Shown: positions 1 to 8,515, counted from the first letter of the stretch. The stretch is DNA of 64,000 bases from Ideonella alba (GCF_018069875.1 NZ_JAGQDF010000009.1:1-64000), one strand, 5' to 3'. Numbers and translations: made by a program. Notes: generated by a model not told the origin, from the letters alone.

Positions 1-735
1 CAGGCGCTGAAGGACAAGATCGTCGAGATCGCGCACGTCCGGCGGCGCTTTGGCTACCGGCGCGTGCACGACCTGCTACGGGGTGAGTTCCCGGGCGTCA
101 ACCACAAGCGGGTGTACCGGCTCTACAGCGCGGCCAACCTGGCGGTGCGCGAACGCAAGAAGGTCAAGCGACCGGCGATGGAGCGCACGCCGCTGAACAT
201 CGCCCAGCATATCAACGAGGTGTGGAGCATGGACTTCGTCAGCGACAGCCTGACCAACGGGCGGCGCATCAAGTGTCTGACCGTGGCCGATGACTTCAGC
301 CACGAGTGCGTGGTAATCGCGGTGGACTACGGCATCAGCGGCCTGTACGTGACGCGGCTGCTGGATCAAGCAGCGCGCTTCAGGGGCTATCCGGCCGCCG
401 TCAGAACCGACAACGGCCCGGAGTTCACCAGCCGCGCCTTCATCGCCTGGACCCAGGAGCACCACATCCGGCACATCCTGATCGAGCCCGGCTGGCCCAT
501 GCAGAACGGCTACATCGAGAGCTTCAACGGCAAGTTCCGCGACGAGTGCTTGAACGAGCACTGGTTTCAGACCCTGCACCAGGCAAGAACCGAGATCGCC
601 AACTGGCAGCGCGACTACAACGAGGTAAGGCCCCATAGCAGCATAGGGCGGACACCACCAGCGCGCTTCGCCGAGCAGCGTCGCCGGCATGCAGGCGACG
701 CTGCTCGGCACCTGACTCCCACGGAAATCCATTAA
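1..735 (+). CDS. IS3-family transposase OrfB (DDE integrase core), 5' end outside window
   Basis: This is the catalytic half of an IS3-family transposase. The reading frame is open from base 1, so the start lies before the window. It has the rve integrase fold with a typical DDE triad: an Asp in WSMDFVSD, an Asp in TDNGPEF, and a Glu in NGYIESFNGKFRDE. It also carries the RPHSSIGRTPPARF block that ends many IS3 OrfB proteins. In intact IS3 elements the enzyme is made as an OrfAB fusion by programmed frameshifting; the OrfA side is not visible here. The stop is followed about 50 bases later by what looks like the right terminal repeat. Nothing in the visible part looks broken. Family call is firm; the exact group within IS3 is not. 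Confidence 0.93.
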   Translation, partial: QALKDKIVEIAHVRRRFGYRRVHDLLRGEFPGVNHKRVYRLYSAANLAVRERKKVKRPAMERTPLNIAQHINEVWSMDFVSDSLTNGRRIKCLTVADDFSHECVVIAVDYGISGLYVTRLLDQAARFRGYPAAVRTDNGPEFTSRAFIAWTQEHHIRHILIEPGWPMQNGYIESFNGKFRDECLNEHWFQTLHQARTEIANWQRDYNEVRPHSSIGRTPPARFAEQRRRHAGDAARHLTPTEIH

Positions 736-789
736 CCTTCAACCCAGGACCCCTACCGAATCACTGGTACGGCCGTAGGGGGCAGGTCA
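1..789 (+). mobile_element. Right part of an IS3-family insertion sequence
   Basis: The element runs in from the left edge and contains the transposase gene. Reading back from about 789, the complement begins TGACCTGCCCCCTACGG, a plausible right inverted repeat that starts with TG and is GC rich as in many IS3 members. The left repeat is outside the window, so the end is an estimate to within a few bases. Group II intron-like sequence starts directly after it, suggesting the IS landed in or beside the intron. Confidence 0.6.
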
Positions 790-1790
790 GAGCGACCGGA
801 CGAACGTCATCCCATCCGGGGTGTCCGGTACGTACTGAGAAGATGAGCGAAAGCAAACAGTCCGACGACGCATCGTTATGCCCAAAGCGCTGTCAAAACT
901 GAGGTGGACCATTTGCTTCAGGACGAGTCGGGGCGATACCTGCCTACGGACCCGATGGCAGCCGGTGTATAGGCGGCATGATCTCAGTACAGGCTTCGGT
1001 ACGGAACGTGAGAACCTCTCTCCAGATGCCAAGGGAAATGACAAGTGGCAAACACCACGAGGAAGAACACCGATGCTGGTGCAGAGGGGCGGAGCCTCCC
1101 GTAGTAGCGATGAGGCCTCTGTAATGGGGGCGGAGCGAAGGGGCGGCGTCATCCTTCCGACGAAGATCGCCAACCTCCGGGGATGAGCGACGTGACCTCG
1201 GCGAAAACTTACGGCATAGCGAAGCGCACGGTATGGGAGGCATACCAGCAGGTCAAGGCTAACTGCGGTGCCGCAGGTGTTGACGATGTAACCCTCGCCG
1301 ACTTCGGGCGGCACCTGCCCAAGAATCTGTACAAGCTGTGGAACCGGATGTCGTCGGGAGCGTACTTCCCGCCTCCGGTCAAGCAGGTTGAGACTCCCAA
1401 GGCATCCGGCGGCACGTGCAAGCTGGGCGTGCCTACGGTCTCCGATCGTGTAGCGCAAACCGTCGTCAAGCCTCTCATCGAACCAGCGTTGAATTCGATC
1501 TTCAATCCAGACCAATACGGGTACCGGCTGGGAAGATCGGCCAGGCAAGCCGTGGCGATCACTCGTGAGCGCTGTTGGCGATATGACTGGGTGGTGGAGT
1601 TTGATATCAAGGCAGCCTTCGATCAGATCGATCATGCGCTGCTGATGAAGGCGGTGCACACCCACATCAAGGAAGACTGGATTCTTCTGTACAACGAGTG
1701 GTGACTGGGATAGGCGTCGCCGATGGGTGCGCTCAGCAACCGGCCTGAAGCCCGGTTCGCATGCGAAAACGCCCATCAAAGTTGACATAA
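790..1790 (+). mobile_element. Group II intron remnant (5' ribozyme domains plus start of its ORF)
   Basis: Sequence from about 790 to 1182 has no protein-coding character. It resembles the ribozyme part of bacterial group II introns, for example GGTACGGAACGTGAGAACC near 1000 and the purine-rich stretch ending GGGGCGGAGCGAAGGGGCG before the ORF. The intron-encoded reverse transcriptase begins at 1183 but stops after 173 codons, and no continuation is found in any frame. A hairpin-like AACCGG/CCGGTT at about 1738-1761 could be what is left of the 3' domains, but I cannot recognise a proper domain V. The copy looks internally deleted and immobile. Both ends are approximate. Confidence 0.6.
1183..1704 (+). 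pseudogene. Truncated group II intron reverse transcriptase (LtrA-like)
   Basis: Only the N-terminal 173 residues of a group II intron maturase/reverse transcriptase are present; full proteins are about 420-600 residues. Visible landmarks are the RT-0/RT-1 region (VPTVSDRVAQTVVKPLIEP), the QYGYRLGRSARQAV block, and RT-2/RT-3 ending in VEFDIKAAFDQIDHALLMKA. The YADD catalytic motif, the thumb/X maturase domain and any endonuclease domain are missing. The frame ends at LYNEW and a stop where intact proteins continue. The product cannot be an active reverse transcriptase. Gene decay after a deletion is the simplest reading. Confidence 0.85.
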
Positions 1791-1914
1791 TTAAGACTGC
1801 CGCGCACCAGTCTGTAGGAGCAAAGTTCTAACGTCGCCTGCTTTACCGCGCTTGTACCAGATGCGTAGGTCGACGAACTCCCCGGCCGAATCGACGCTTC
1901 GCCGCGCTGTGACC

Positions 1915-3159
1915 TCAGCAGGACCTCTCGCAGATCATTGGCTGCGGCACACCAGTTACTTGCGTGCCCGGCGGACTTGCGCGAAGTTCGTCCACTCGGT
2001 CAGCCCATGTCTGCAGCATGATGCGCCGCTCAGCCTGATAGGCATGTCGGTTGTAAGCCGCACGCACTCGGTTGCCAGGGGCATGGGCCAGACAGTGTTC
2101 AATAACGTCGACGTTCGCGCCGGCCGCATTGAAATTCGTGCTGAAGGTCGCTCGCATGCCGTGCGGTGTACCGTCGCCGCTGAAGCCCAGTCGCTCCATG
2201 AGGGCGTTGAGACTTCGATCGGCCATCGGCCGATTGGGATCGCGTCGATTGGGGAACAGGTAGACACTGCCAACCGGGACGAGTTCGCGCAATTCGTTGA
2301 GCAGTTCCAAGCACTGTCGCGACAGTGGAACCCAGTGTGCGCGGCCAGCCTTCATCCGGTTGGCGGGGATCTCCCATTCTGCGGCTTTCAGGTCAATCTC
2401 GCTCCACTTGCCTCCGATGACTTCGGCTTTGCGACAGGCCGTCAACACGACCAGCAGCATCGCGATCCGGGTCTGCTCGTGGATCGTGTCGATGGCGTCC
2501 AGCTTGCGCAGGAACTCACCGAGCAAGGCGGGCGACAGGGCAGGGTGATTCCCCTGGTTTCTCTTGCGGAGCACGCGAACCGGCGGCACTGGGTTGTCGG
2601 CGATCAGCCCGGAATCGATGGCGTACTCGAAGATGCCCCATAGGTAGTTGCGCAGATTCCGTGCGACCTCGGGCGCCCGCGCCTCAACCTCTTTCAGCGC
2701 AGTGGTCAGTTCGAGGCGCGTGATCCTGGAGATCGGCCGATCCTTGAAGCGGGGTGTCAGGTCCTTCTCGATCTCCCTGTTGCGCTGAAGGACCGTCGCC
2801 GACCGAAGGTCAGCACCCGTCGCGGCATTCCAGTCGGCACACACCGCGCCAAAGCTGCCTTTGACACGGTGCAGTTCTGCCTGGGCACGGCGCTCGCGGT
2901 CATCGCGTTGCGCTTGGACGGGGTGAACGCCCTTTGCGACCAGCTTGCGAGACTCTGCGTGGGCGTGCCGCGCGTCGGCGAGCGTGACCTCGGGGAACGC
3001 GCCAAGCGCCTGCAGACCTTCGACGCCGTCCAGTCTGAACTTGTAGCGCCAGAGCTTCGAGCCGTTGGGCTGGACGAGAACGAACAGCCCACCTGTGTCG
3101 GCCAGCTTGTAGGCACGTTCCGACGGCTTGGCCGACTTGATCTGAAGGGTTGTCAGCAT
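1915..3159 (-). CDS. P4-type tyrosine recombinase / genomic-island integrase
   Basis: Site-specific integrase of 414 residues with the N-terminal DUF4102 arm-binding domain typical of P4-like island integrases (LTTLQIKSAKPSERAYKLAD), then a SAM-like core-binding domain and the catalytic domain. The active-site residues are visible: Arg243 in TACRKAEV, His333 and Arg336 in HGMR, His359 in LAHA, and the nucleophile Tyr369 in AYNR. The frame stays open further upstream, but residue numbering and domain fit favour the ATG at 3159; the extra sequence has GWGYGWGYG, read from non-coding repeats. Base composition is visibly lower in GC than the genes to the right. Such genes usually sit at the end of their island beside the attachment site, so the island probably extends leftwards. 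Confidence 0.92.
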   Translation of the reverse strand: MLTTLQIKSAKPSERAYKLADTGGLFVLVQPNGSKLWRYKFRLDGVEGLQALGAFPEVTLADARHAHAESRKLVAKGVHPVQAQRDDRERRAQAELHRVKGSFGAVCADWNAATGADLRSATVLQRNREIEKDLTPRFKDRPISRITRLELTTALKEVEARAPEVARNLRNYLWGIFEYAIDSGLIADNPVPPVRVLRKRNQGNHPALSPALLGEFLRKLDAIDTIHEQTRIAMLLVVLTACRKAEVIGGKWSEIDLKAAEWEIPANRMKAGRAHWVPLSRQCLELLNELRELVPVGSVYLFPNRRDPNRPMADRSLNALMERLGFSGDGTPHGMRATFSTNFNAAGANVDVIEHCLAHAPGNRVRAAYNRHAYQAERRIMLQTWADRVDELRASPPGTQVTGVPQPMICERSC

Positions 3160-3197
3160 GGGGGTATCGATCGATCCGTACCCCCAACCATACCCCC
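3160..3197. repeat. GGGGGTA/TACCCCC repeat cluster upstream of the integrase
   Basis: GGGGGTA at 3160-3166 faces TACCCCC at 3179-3185, and a second TACCCCC follows at 3191-3197, 12 bases after the first. The cluster lies immediately upstream of the integrase start. The inverted and direct copies would suit integrase arm-type binding sites or an operator controlling the integrase. That role is inferred from position and symmetry only. Confidence 0.45.
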
Positions 3198-3422
3198 AGC
3201 CGATCGAGATCTCAAGAAATCGGTCGGAACTTCTCGAGACAAGGTGTGACGCTAAGTTGTTGTCACGTATAGGGCAATCAGGACAAGCTGGGACATCCTG
3301 GAATCGCTCGGGACCCTCATGCACAGTTCAGGTGGCGAGTTTCACGGCGGTGGTCTTGGGTGACGATGCGCCGATTGTCGACGCTGTCGGGCCTGCTGAT
3401 GGTGGCCGGTCAGGCGTCGTGC

Positions 3423-4868
3423 TCAAGCCGCAGGGGATCCGGGTTCCGCGGCCCTGGTTGAGCCGCGCCGCGCCAGCTCGGCCTGCACCTGTGCGGCGCG
3501 CTGCTCGTCCAGGTCGTAGTCGCGCATCACCCACAGGGCCAGCAGCGTGCCCAGGATCGGCACGCCCGAGTAGAACAGCCGCAGGCCATCCACCGCCCCC
3601 GCGGCCTGTGCCGGTGCGCCAGGCGTGAAGCCCACCAGGCTCATGATCGCACCGCTGAGCAGACCGGCGATCGCGAAGCCGAACTTCACCATCCACCAGT
3701 AGATCGCGCCGAAGATGCCCTCTCGGCGCTTGCCGGTGGCCAGTTCGTCCAGGTCGCAGACATCGGCCGTCATCGACATCATCAGCGTGAACAGCCCACC
3801 GATGCCGAACGAGAAGAAGGGCAGCGCGATGATGAACAGGGAGGGCCGGCCCGGCACCATCAGGAACCACAGCAGCACGTAGCCGATGACCGAGATGCCC
3901 TGCGACAGCATGAAGGCGTTCTTCTTGCCCATCCTGCGCGACATCCAGGCCACGGTGGGAATCACCGCGAAGGTGGTGATCAGCGCGCCGATGCTGCCGA
4001 ACAGCGTGGGCCAGATGCCGGCCGCCGCGGTGTCGCCACCGAACAGGTGGTAGACGACGATGAAGAACGAGAACGCCGCCACCGTGTTGAAGGCGTTGAA
4101 GATCAGGAAGGTGGCGAAACACAGCTTGCGAAACGGCGGTGACCCGAAGGCCTCCTTGAAACCGTTCAGGATCTCGCGCACGCCGCCTTGAAGGTTGCGC
4201 CAGGTCAGCGGTACCAGGTGCGTGTCGTCCACGCTGGAGCGCAGCGGAATGAACAGCGCCGGCACCATCGCCAGCAGCATGCAGATGCCGCCCACCCACC
4301 AGGCCAGGTGGCGGGTGGCCGCATCGGCGTTGTCGAACCAATTGCGGTCGTACATCACCACCCAGAACCACGGGGCGATCACCCAGGCCCATTGGCCAAT
4401 CCACTGCGCCACCGCCATGATGCTGGTGCGCTCATGGAAGTCGTCGCTCATCTCGTAGCCGATGGCCACATAGGGAATGCTGAACAGCGTCAACCCGGCG
4501 TAGAACACCAGCGACCAGAACAGGAAGTAGATGAAGTTGCGGGTGATGCTGTCGTCGCGGTAGAGCTGCCACATCGCGATGAACGAGATGCCCATCACGA
4601 TCGCGCCCAGGAAGACGTAGTGATGACGCCGGCCCCAGCGCGAGCGCGTGTTGTCGGAGATGAAGCCCATCACCGGATCGATCACCGAGTCGAAGATCCG
4701 TGGCACGAAGAACAGGATGCCCCACATCCAGCTGGGAAATCCCATGTCCTGCACCAGCACCACCATGAAGATGCCCAGCGCAGCGGGGAACATCTGGTTG
4801 GCCAGCATGCCCAGGCCGAAGGCGACCTTGTTGCGGAAGGGAACGCGGTGCGGTGGGGTGGCGGACAT
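3423..4868 (-). CDS. GPH-family sugar:cation symporter (MFS, MelB-like)
   Basis: Inner-membrane transporter of 481 residues with about 12 hydrophobic segments. It matches the glycoside-pentoside-hexuronide:cation symporter family by its start (VAFGLGMLANQMFPAALG) and by the loop after helix 2 (DPVMGFISDNTRSRWGRRHHY), where an Asp-rich motif meets GRR. I chose the ATG at 4868 rather than 4901 because the homologous part begins soon after it. It is the last gene of a run on this strand (porin, GH17, small ORF, transporter). The likely job is uptake of gluco-oligosaccharides released outside the cell by the glucanases, to be split by the cytoplasmic GH1 enzyme. The exact substrate is inferred from neighbours. 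Confidence 0.88.
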   Translation of the reverse strand: MSATPPHRVPFRNKVAFGLGMLANQMFPAALGIFMVVLVQDMGFPSWMWGILFFVPRIFDSVIDPVMGFISDNTRSRWGRRHHYVFLGAIVMGISFIAMWQLYRDDSITRNFIYFLFWSLVFYAGLTLFSIPYVAIGYEMSDDFHERTSIMAVAQWIGQWAWVIAPWFWVVMYDRNWFDNADAATRHLAWWVGGICMLLAMVPALFIPLRSSVDDTHLVPLTWRNLQGGVREILNGFKEAFGSPPFRKLCFATFLIFNAFNTVAAFSFFIVVYHLFGGDTAAAGIWPTLFGSIGALITTFAVIPTVAWMSRRMGKKNAFMLSQGISVIGYVLLWFLMVPGRPSLFIIALPFFSFGIGGLFTLMMSMTADVCDLDELATGKRREGIFGAIYWWMVKFGFAIAGLLSGAIMSLVGFTPGAPAQAAGAVDGLRLFYSGVPILGTLLALWVMRDYDLDEQRAAQVQAELARRGSTRAAEPGSPAA

Positions 4869-4878
4869 GGGCAACAGA

Positions 4879-5118
4879 CTATCGGGCGCGGGCGCGCCCA
4901 CATTTGGCCAGCGCAGGCAAGGGGAACCCGGCCGGGTGGATCAGCCCATCAATGGCCAGTTCGACGTTGCGGCTGGTCATGTGCACGCGGCACGGCTTGT
5001 CGCCATGACCCTCGGCGGGCTGAAAGCCGGCGCGCGGCGCGGCCTGCGGCGACCGCCGCAGCGCCTGGCCGTCGTCGCGGGCACGGAGCACCCTCTGAAG
5101 CGCAGCGCCCGGGGTCAT
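4879..5118 (-). CDS. Possible small coupled ORF (79 aa), unknown
   Basis: An open frame starts at an ATG (complement of 5116-5118) that overlaps the stop of the GH17 gene in an ATGA junction and ends 10 bases before the transporter start. It fills an otherwise unexplained 250-base gap inside the operon. The second half reads like a protein (VHMTSRNVELAIDGLIHPAG), but the first half is Arg/Ala rich as in many spurious high-GC frames. I recognise no family, signal peptide or membrane segment. The start coupling is the main argument for it. Confidence 0.3.
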   Translation of the reverse strand: MTPGAALQRVLRARDDGQALRRSPQAAPRAGFQPAEGHGDKPCRVHMTSRNVELAIDGLIHPAGFPLPALAKCGRARAR

Positions 5119-6878
5119 CAACGCGACCAATGCAGGTCGTCGATGTGCAGCGTCGGCAGGCCGGTGTAGTCCAGCGGCTTGCCGGTGAAGCTGAAGCGGT
5201 CGGCGACGATGAAGCGGAAGTTCACGTAGCGCAGGTCCAGCTTCGGATTCACGGCCAGGAAGGCGCTGACCGGGATCGAGACCTGGCACCAGCTGCCGTT
5301 GTTGCAGTAGCCGTAGTCGCCGGGGGCCACCTGCAGGAAGGCTTCCTGGATGTCACGGTCCTCGGTGTCGGTGGTGATGCCCACCTCGATCTTGCCGGGG
5401 TAGCCATCGCTGCGCACCTGGAAGTTCAGCCGGCCATTGGCAAAGCTGGACAGGTTCTCCAGCACGCCTGCACCCGAGTAGCGGAACAGGCCCCAGCCGT
5501 AGTTCAGCGGATTGGGCGTGATCTCCAGGGATACGCCGCCGTCGGTCGAGGCCGGGCCGGTGGCGGACTCGCGGTAGCCGGTGAAGGCGAACGGGTCCCA
5601 GCGCAGGCCGGTGGCAAAGGTGTCGTCGGCGGTGGCGGTGTCGGCGAACAGCGTGTAGCGCGCGGTGCTCACGGCCGGCGCCAGTGTGGGCGGTACCCAC
5701 TTCGTGGCATCGGCATCGGTGTAGCTGCCGGCCTCGCAGGCCCAAGTCACGCCGCAGGTGCCCAGCGCCTGGACCGCATAGCGGGCCTGGCGTTGCGCAT
5801 TGAACAGGCCCCAGCCGTCGTCCCCCTGCTTCCAGGGCTCATCAAAGGCCTGGAAGACGAAGATCGCCTTCGGGCCCTGCGCGTCCTGCCGACCCTGCTG
5901 CACCCAGGTCTGCAGCGCGTCGAGGTAGAGCTTCTGGTTCACCGGGTGGGCGCGGAAGGCCAGGTTGGGGCCGCCGCCGGTGTCCACCGCGGCCCAGCCG
6001 GTTTCGCCGATCAGCATCGGCAGGCTGCCCAGGTTGAGCTTGACCAGGCCCTGGCGAGCGCGTTCGAACTGCGACCTGGCTTCGGTGATCGTCGCGTCGA
6101 TCATGGCCTGGGCGCGCTCGGCCTCAGGCACCGATTTCTGGCGCCAGTCGTAGGCCGTGGGGTTGTAGTAGGTGTCGAGGAAGGGGTAGACGTGCACCGC
6201 GGCAAAGTCCACCACCTCGGCGATGGCCTTGGGCACCGAAGCCCAGAACAGGAAGTTGTCGTCGGTGGTGACCGGCTGGGTGATCGCGTCGCGCACATGC
6301 TTGAGGTAGCGGGCCATGTCGGCCACCGCGATCTTGTGGGCCGACCACTCCACCATGGTCTCGTTGCCCACGCTCACCGCCACCACGGTGTCGGGGAAGT
6401 CCTTGGCCAGCGCGATGCAGGCGTCCAGCTCGGCCAGGTTGTCGGCCTCGGCGGCATCACCGGTGACCGGATTGGGGTAGGCGCCCAGGTAGACCTTCAG
6501 GTCCAGCGCGTTGTCGCGGATCACCTCCAGCACGGTGCGGGCGAAGGCGCGGCTGCTGAACAGGCGGATCGTGCCGATGCCGGTGGCCTGGACCAGTCGC
6601 AGGTCTTCCAGCACATGGGCCGGTGTGATCACCTCGTTGGCCAGGTCGTCGGCATTGGCCGCGGTGCGGTAGGGCGAGTAGTTGACCGCGGCGCGCGTCA
6701 TCAGGCTGCTGGGCAGCACACGCCGCTCGCTGGTCTGCGAGACGGCCTGCTCGGTGTAGCCGCCGCTGCTGCCACCGCCGCAGCCGGCCAGTGCGAGCAC
6801 ACTGCCCGCCAGGACGAGCGCGGCCACAGCCGTCCAGCGGGCCAGTCGCCGAGGATCAGGGGTGAGTCGAGGATGCAT
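5118..6878 (-). CDS. GH17 beta-1,3-glucanase lipoprotein
   Basis: A 586-residue exported glycoside hydrolase. Residues 1-33 form a lipoprotein signal with lipobox LAGC (Cys33), so the enzyme should be anchored in a membrane. Residues about 60-390 are a family 17 TIM barrel: the acid/base is Glu173 in SVGNETM and the nucleophile Glu292 in LIGETGW, both intact. Family 17 enzymes cut beta-1,3-glucans such as laminarin. The last 180 residues form a second, beta-rich region ending in LPTLHIDDLHWSR that resembles carbohydrate-binding jelly-roll modules, but I cannot name the family. It follows the porin gene by 8 bases and should share its LacI-controlled promoter. Whether it acts as an exo-, endo- or transglycosidase is not readable here. 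Confidence 0.9.
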   Translation of the reverse strand: MHPRLTPDPRRLARWTAVAALVLAGSVLALAGCGGGSSGGYTEQAVSQTSERRVLPSSLMTRAAVNYSPYRTAANADDLANEVITPAHVLEDLRLVQATGIGTIRLFSSRAFARTVLEVIRDNALDLKVYLGAYPNPVTGDAAEADNLAELDACIALAKDFPDTVVAVSVGNETMVEWSAHKIAVADMARYLKHVRDAITQPVTTDDNFLFWASVPKAIAEVVDFAAVHVYPFLDTYYNPTAYDWRQKSVPEAERAQAMIDATITEARSQFERARQGLVKLNLGSLPMLIGETGWAAVDTGGGPNLAFRAHPVNQKLYLDALQTWVQQGRQDAQGPKAIFVFQAFDEPWKQGDDGWGLFNAQRQARYAVQALGTCGVTWACEAGSYTDADATKWVPPTLAPAVSTARYTLFADTATADDTFATGLRWDPFAFTGYRESATGPASTDGGVSLEITPNPLNYGWGLFRYSGAGVLENLSSFANGRLNFQVRSDGYPGKIEVGITTDTEDRDIQEAFLQVAPGDYGYCNNGSWCQVSIPVSAFLAVNPKLDLRYVNFRFIVADRFSFTGKPLDYTGLPTLHIDDLHWSR

Positions 6879-6886
6879 GACAGGCC

Positions 6887-8263
6887 TCAGAACGTGAAGT
6901 TGACGCCGACGGCAACCGAGTTGCCGCGCGTGGCGACGCGCGAATCGATGCGGGTGAAGGCGTCGTTGGCGGGCATCGACAGTGGCGCCAGCCCCTTGCG
7001 CCCGTACTGGTAGGCGCTGGCCGAGGCGTACAGGTTGATGTGCTCGTTGACCGTGTAGCCGACACTGGCGCTGGCCACGCTCAGCGTGTTGCTCTGGCCG
7101 CGCTCACTGGGGTTCTTGGTGCTGGCCCGGCCCAGGTAGACCAGGCCGGCACCCAGCGTGAGCTGGTCGTCCCAGCGGTAGCGCACGCCCAGCATGCCGT
7201 CGGTCGAGCGCGCCGCGTAGCCCGGATTGGGCACGCCGTTGGCGTCGACACCGCCCCAGTCGACGTTGAACATGTTGTTCCAGCGGCCCAGCGCGCCGGG
7301 CGTGGTCTGCACCGCATAGGCGCCGCTCCAGCGGTTGAAGCGCACGCCGCCCGACAGCTCCAGCTGCGGGTTCAGCAGGTGGCGCACCATCAGCATGGCC
7401 ATGCCCTGGCTGGAGCCGCCCAGCAGCGGGTCGTCGGCCGGGAAGGGCGTCAGGCCACCGAAGGGCGCCTTGCCCCAGGCCACCGGCTCGCCGTTCTTGG
7501 CCGACTGCACGATCACATCGACCAGCAGGTCGCGGCCGATGTACTTGGCGTACAGCTCCAGGAAGGACGGCCGGTTGCGTGTCCAGCCGGACTTGCCGAA
7601 GTCGTAGGTGGCCTCCAGCAGCACATCGCCGCCGAACATCTCGACCGGGCGCGACATGTAGCGCACGGCGCGGCTCAACAGGCCATAGGCAGCGCCGCTG
7701 TCGCTCCAGGCCGTGGAGGAGCCCACGCCGCCGCCCCAGAAGTCCGAGCCGATCGCCTTGAAGGCATAGGGGTAGTCGGGCACGCTCCAGCCGCGGGTGG
7801 TCATCGCGCCGATCGTCAGGCGGCCCCAGTCCTCGTGGGCCACGCCCAGGTTGCGCTCATAGAGCCAGCCGTCCAGGTCCACCTTGCCGTCGCGCCAGCG
7901 CTGGCTCAGCAGGCCGAAGACCTCGAAGCCACCGCCCACGCGCTGCTTGTAGCCCAGGTAGGGTTGGAACAGCGTGACGTGATCGGCGCGCGTGCCAAAC
8001 GGTTTGCCGAAGGCCAGGTCGTCGGCCCAGACGCGCTGCCGGTTCTCGCCCAGTTCGCGCTGGCAGTCCTCGCAGACATTGGTGGTACTGGTCGCTTCAG
8101 CCTTGGCAAAGCCGGTGAGGCTGAACGGTCCCAGTTCCACGGCGACGCTGGGTACCGTGGCCAGCGTGGCGCCCAGGGCCAGCAGCGCGTGGCGGGCGCG
8201 TCGGCGCCCCTGCGAGCGTGGCAGGCGCTGCAGGAGCGGGAGGAGGCGGTTCGGTGGCGGCAT
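6887..8263 (-). CDS. Outer-membrane porin of the beta-glucan locus
   Basis: A 458-residue protein with a long basic N-terminus (RRRARH) and a hydrophobic stretch ending near VPSVAVE, consistent with a signal peptide. The rest alternates hydrophobic and polar residues as in beta-barrels and ends in GVNFTF, with the terminal Phe needed for outer-membrane assembly. Repeated strands rich in Gly, Tyr and Arg and length fit a 16-18-stranded porin. A CEDC pair lies just after the signal. It heads the leftward operon (porin, GH17, GPH transporter), and a LacI-type operator lies 83 bases upstream, so it likely admits oligoglucosides to the periplasm. It could be a carbohydrate-selective or general porin; family assignment is loose. 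Confidence 0.75.
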   Translation of the reverse strand: MPPPNRLLPLLQRLPRSQGRRRARHALLALGATLATVPSVAVELGPFSLTGFAKAEATSTTNVCEDCQRELGENRQRVWADDLAFGKPFGTRADHVTLFQPYLGYKQRVGGGFEVFGLLSQRWRDGKVDLDGWLYERNLGVAHEDWGRLTIGAMTTRGWSVPDYPYAFKAIGSDFWGGGVGSSTAWSDSGAAYGLLSRAVRYMSRPVEMFGGDVLLEATYDFGKSGWTRNRPSFLELYAKYIGRDLLVDVIVQSAKNGEPVAWGKAPFGGLTPFPADDPLLGGSSQGMAMLMVRHLLNPQLELSGGVRFNRWSGAYAVQTTPGALGRWNNMFNVDWGGVDANGVPNPGYAARSTDGMLGVRYRWDDQLTLGAGLVYLGRASTKNPSERGQSNTLSVASASVGYTVNEHINLYASASAYQYGRKGLAPLSMPANDAFTRIDSRVATRGNSVAVGVNFTF

Positions 8264-8345
8264 GGAGGCCCTCGGGACGACGGTGCAGAGGTGGGCGCAG
8301 CCAGGCTGGGCAGATCGGCGACAGGGCCGGAATCGGGCTCGAGGC

Positions 8346-8359
8346 TGAAAGCGCTTTCA
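8346..8359. promoter_or_regulatory. LacI-family operator 1 (porin operon)
   Basis: Perfect 14-bp palindrome TGAAAGCGCTTTCA, extended to 16 bp by flanking C and G. It has the central CG and half-site AAAGCG common to LacI/GalR operators. It lies 83 bases upstream of the porin start. Two further identical copies occur in the window, all next to genes of the glucan locus. Confidence 0.85.
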
Positions 8360-8405
8360 GACGATAGGCCCGATACCCTCACGAGTCAACGGATCGGCCA
8401 CCCGT

Positions 8406-8444
8406 GTTTTCCCGCAACCTCGGATCGACGATATCCGGGAAAAC
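8406..8444. promoter_or_regulatory. Dyad GTTTTCCCG / CGGGAAAAC in the divergent promoter region
   Basis: Nine-base arms at 8406-8414 and 8436-8444 are exact reverse complements with a 21-base spacer, placed midway between the two LacI operators. The spacing of about three helical turns would suit a dimeric activator or a weak RNA hairpin. No regulator is assigned. Confidence 0.4.
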
Positions 8445-8456
8445 GACAGATAGTGC

Positions 8457-8470
8457 TGAAAGCGCTTTCA
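8457..8470. promoter_or_regulatory. LacI-family operator 2 (GH81 gene)
   Basis: Second exact copy of TGAAAGCGCTTTCA, 46 bases upstream of the GH81 start and 111 bases from operator 1. This is a position where a repressor would overlap the promoter or transcript start. Two sites this close could also be bridged by one tetramer or by looping, but that is inference. Confidence 0.85.
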
Positions 8471-8515
8471 TACACAATCCTCCCACTGCCCAGTCCGGGC
8501 GTTCGAGACCTCGCC

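Noticed and set aside
1852-2643. Long plus-strand open frame of 263 codons
   Set aside because: It lies antisense to the integrase, whose minus-strand frame has all catalytic residues; the plus-strand frame matches no family.
3160-3422. tRNA gene as the attachment site of the integrase
   Set aside because: No cloverleaf-like sequence, T-loop or 3' tRNA fragment could be found in this stretch.
4188-8500. Very long plus-strand open frames opposite the GH17, porin and transporter genes
   Set aside because: They are rich in Arg, Gly, His and Gln as expected from the complement of GC-rich coding sequence, and the minus strand carries recognisable domains.
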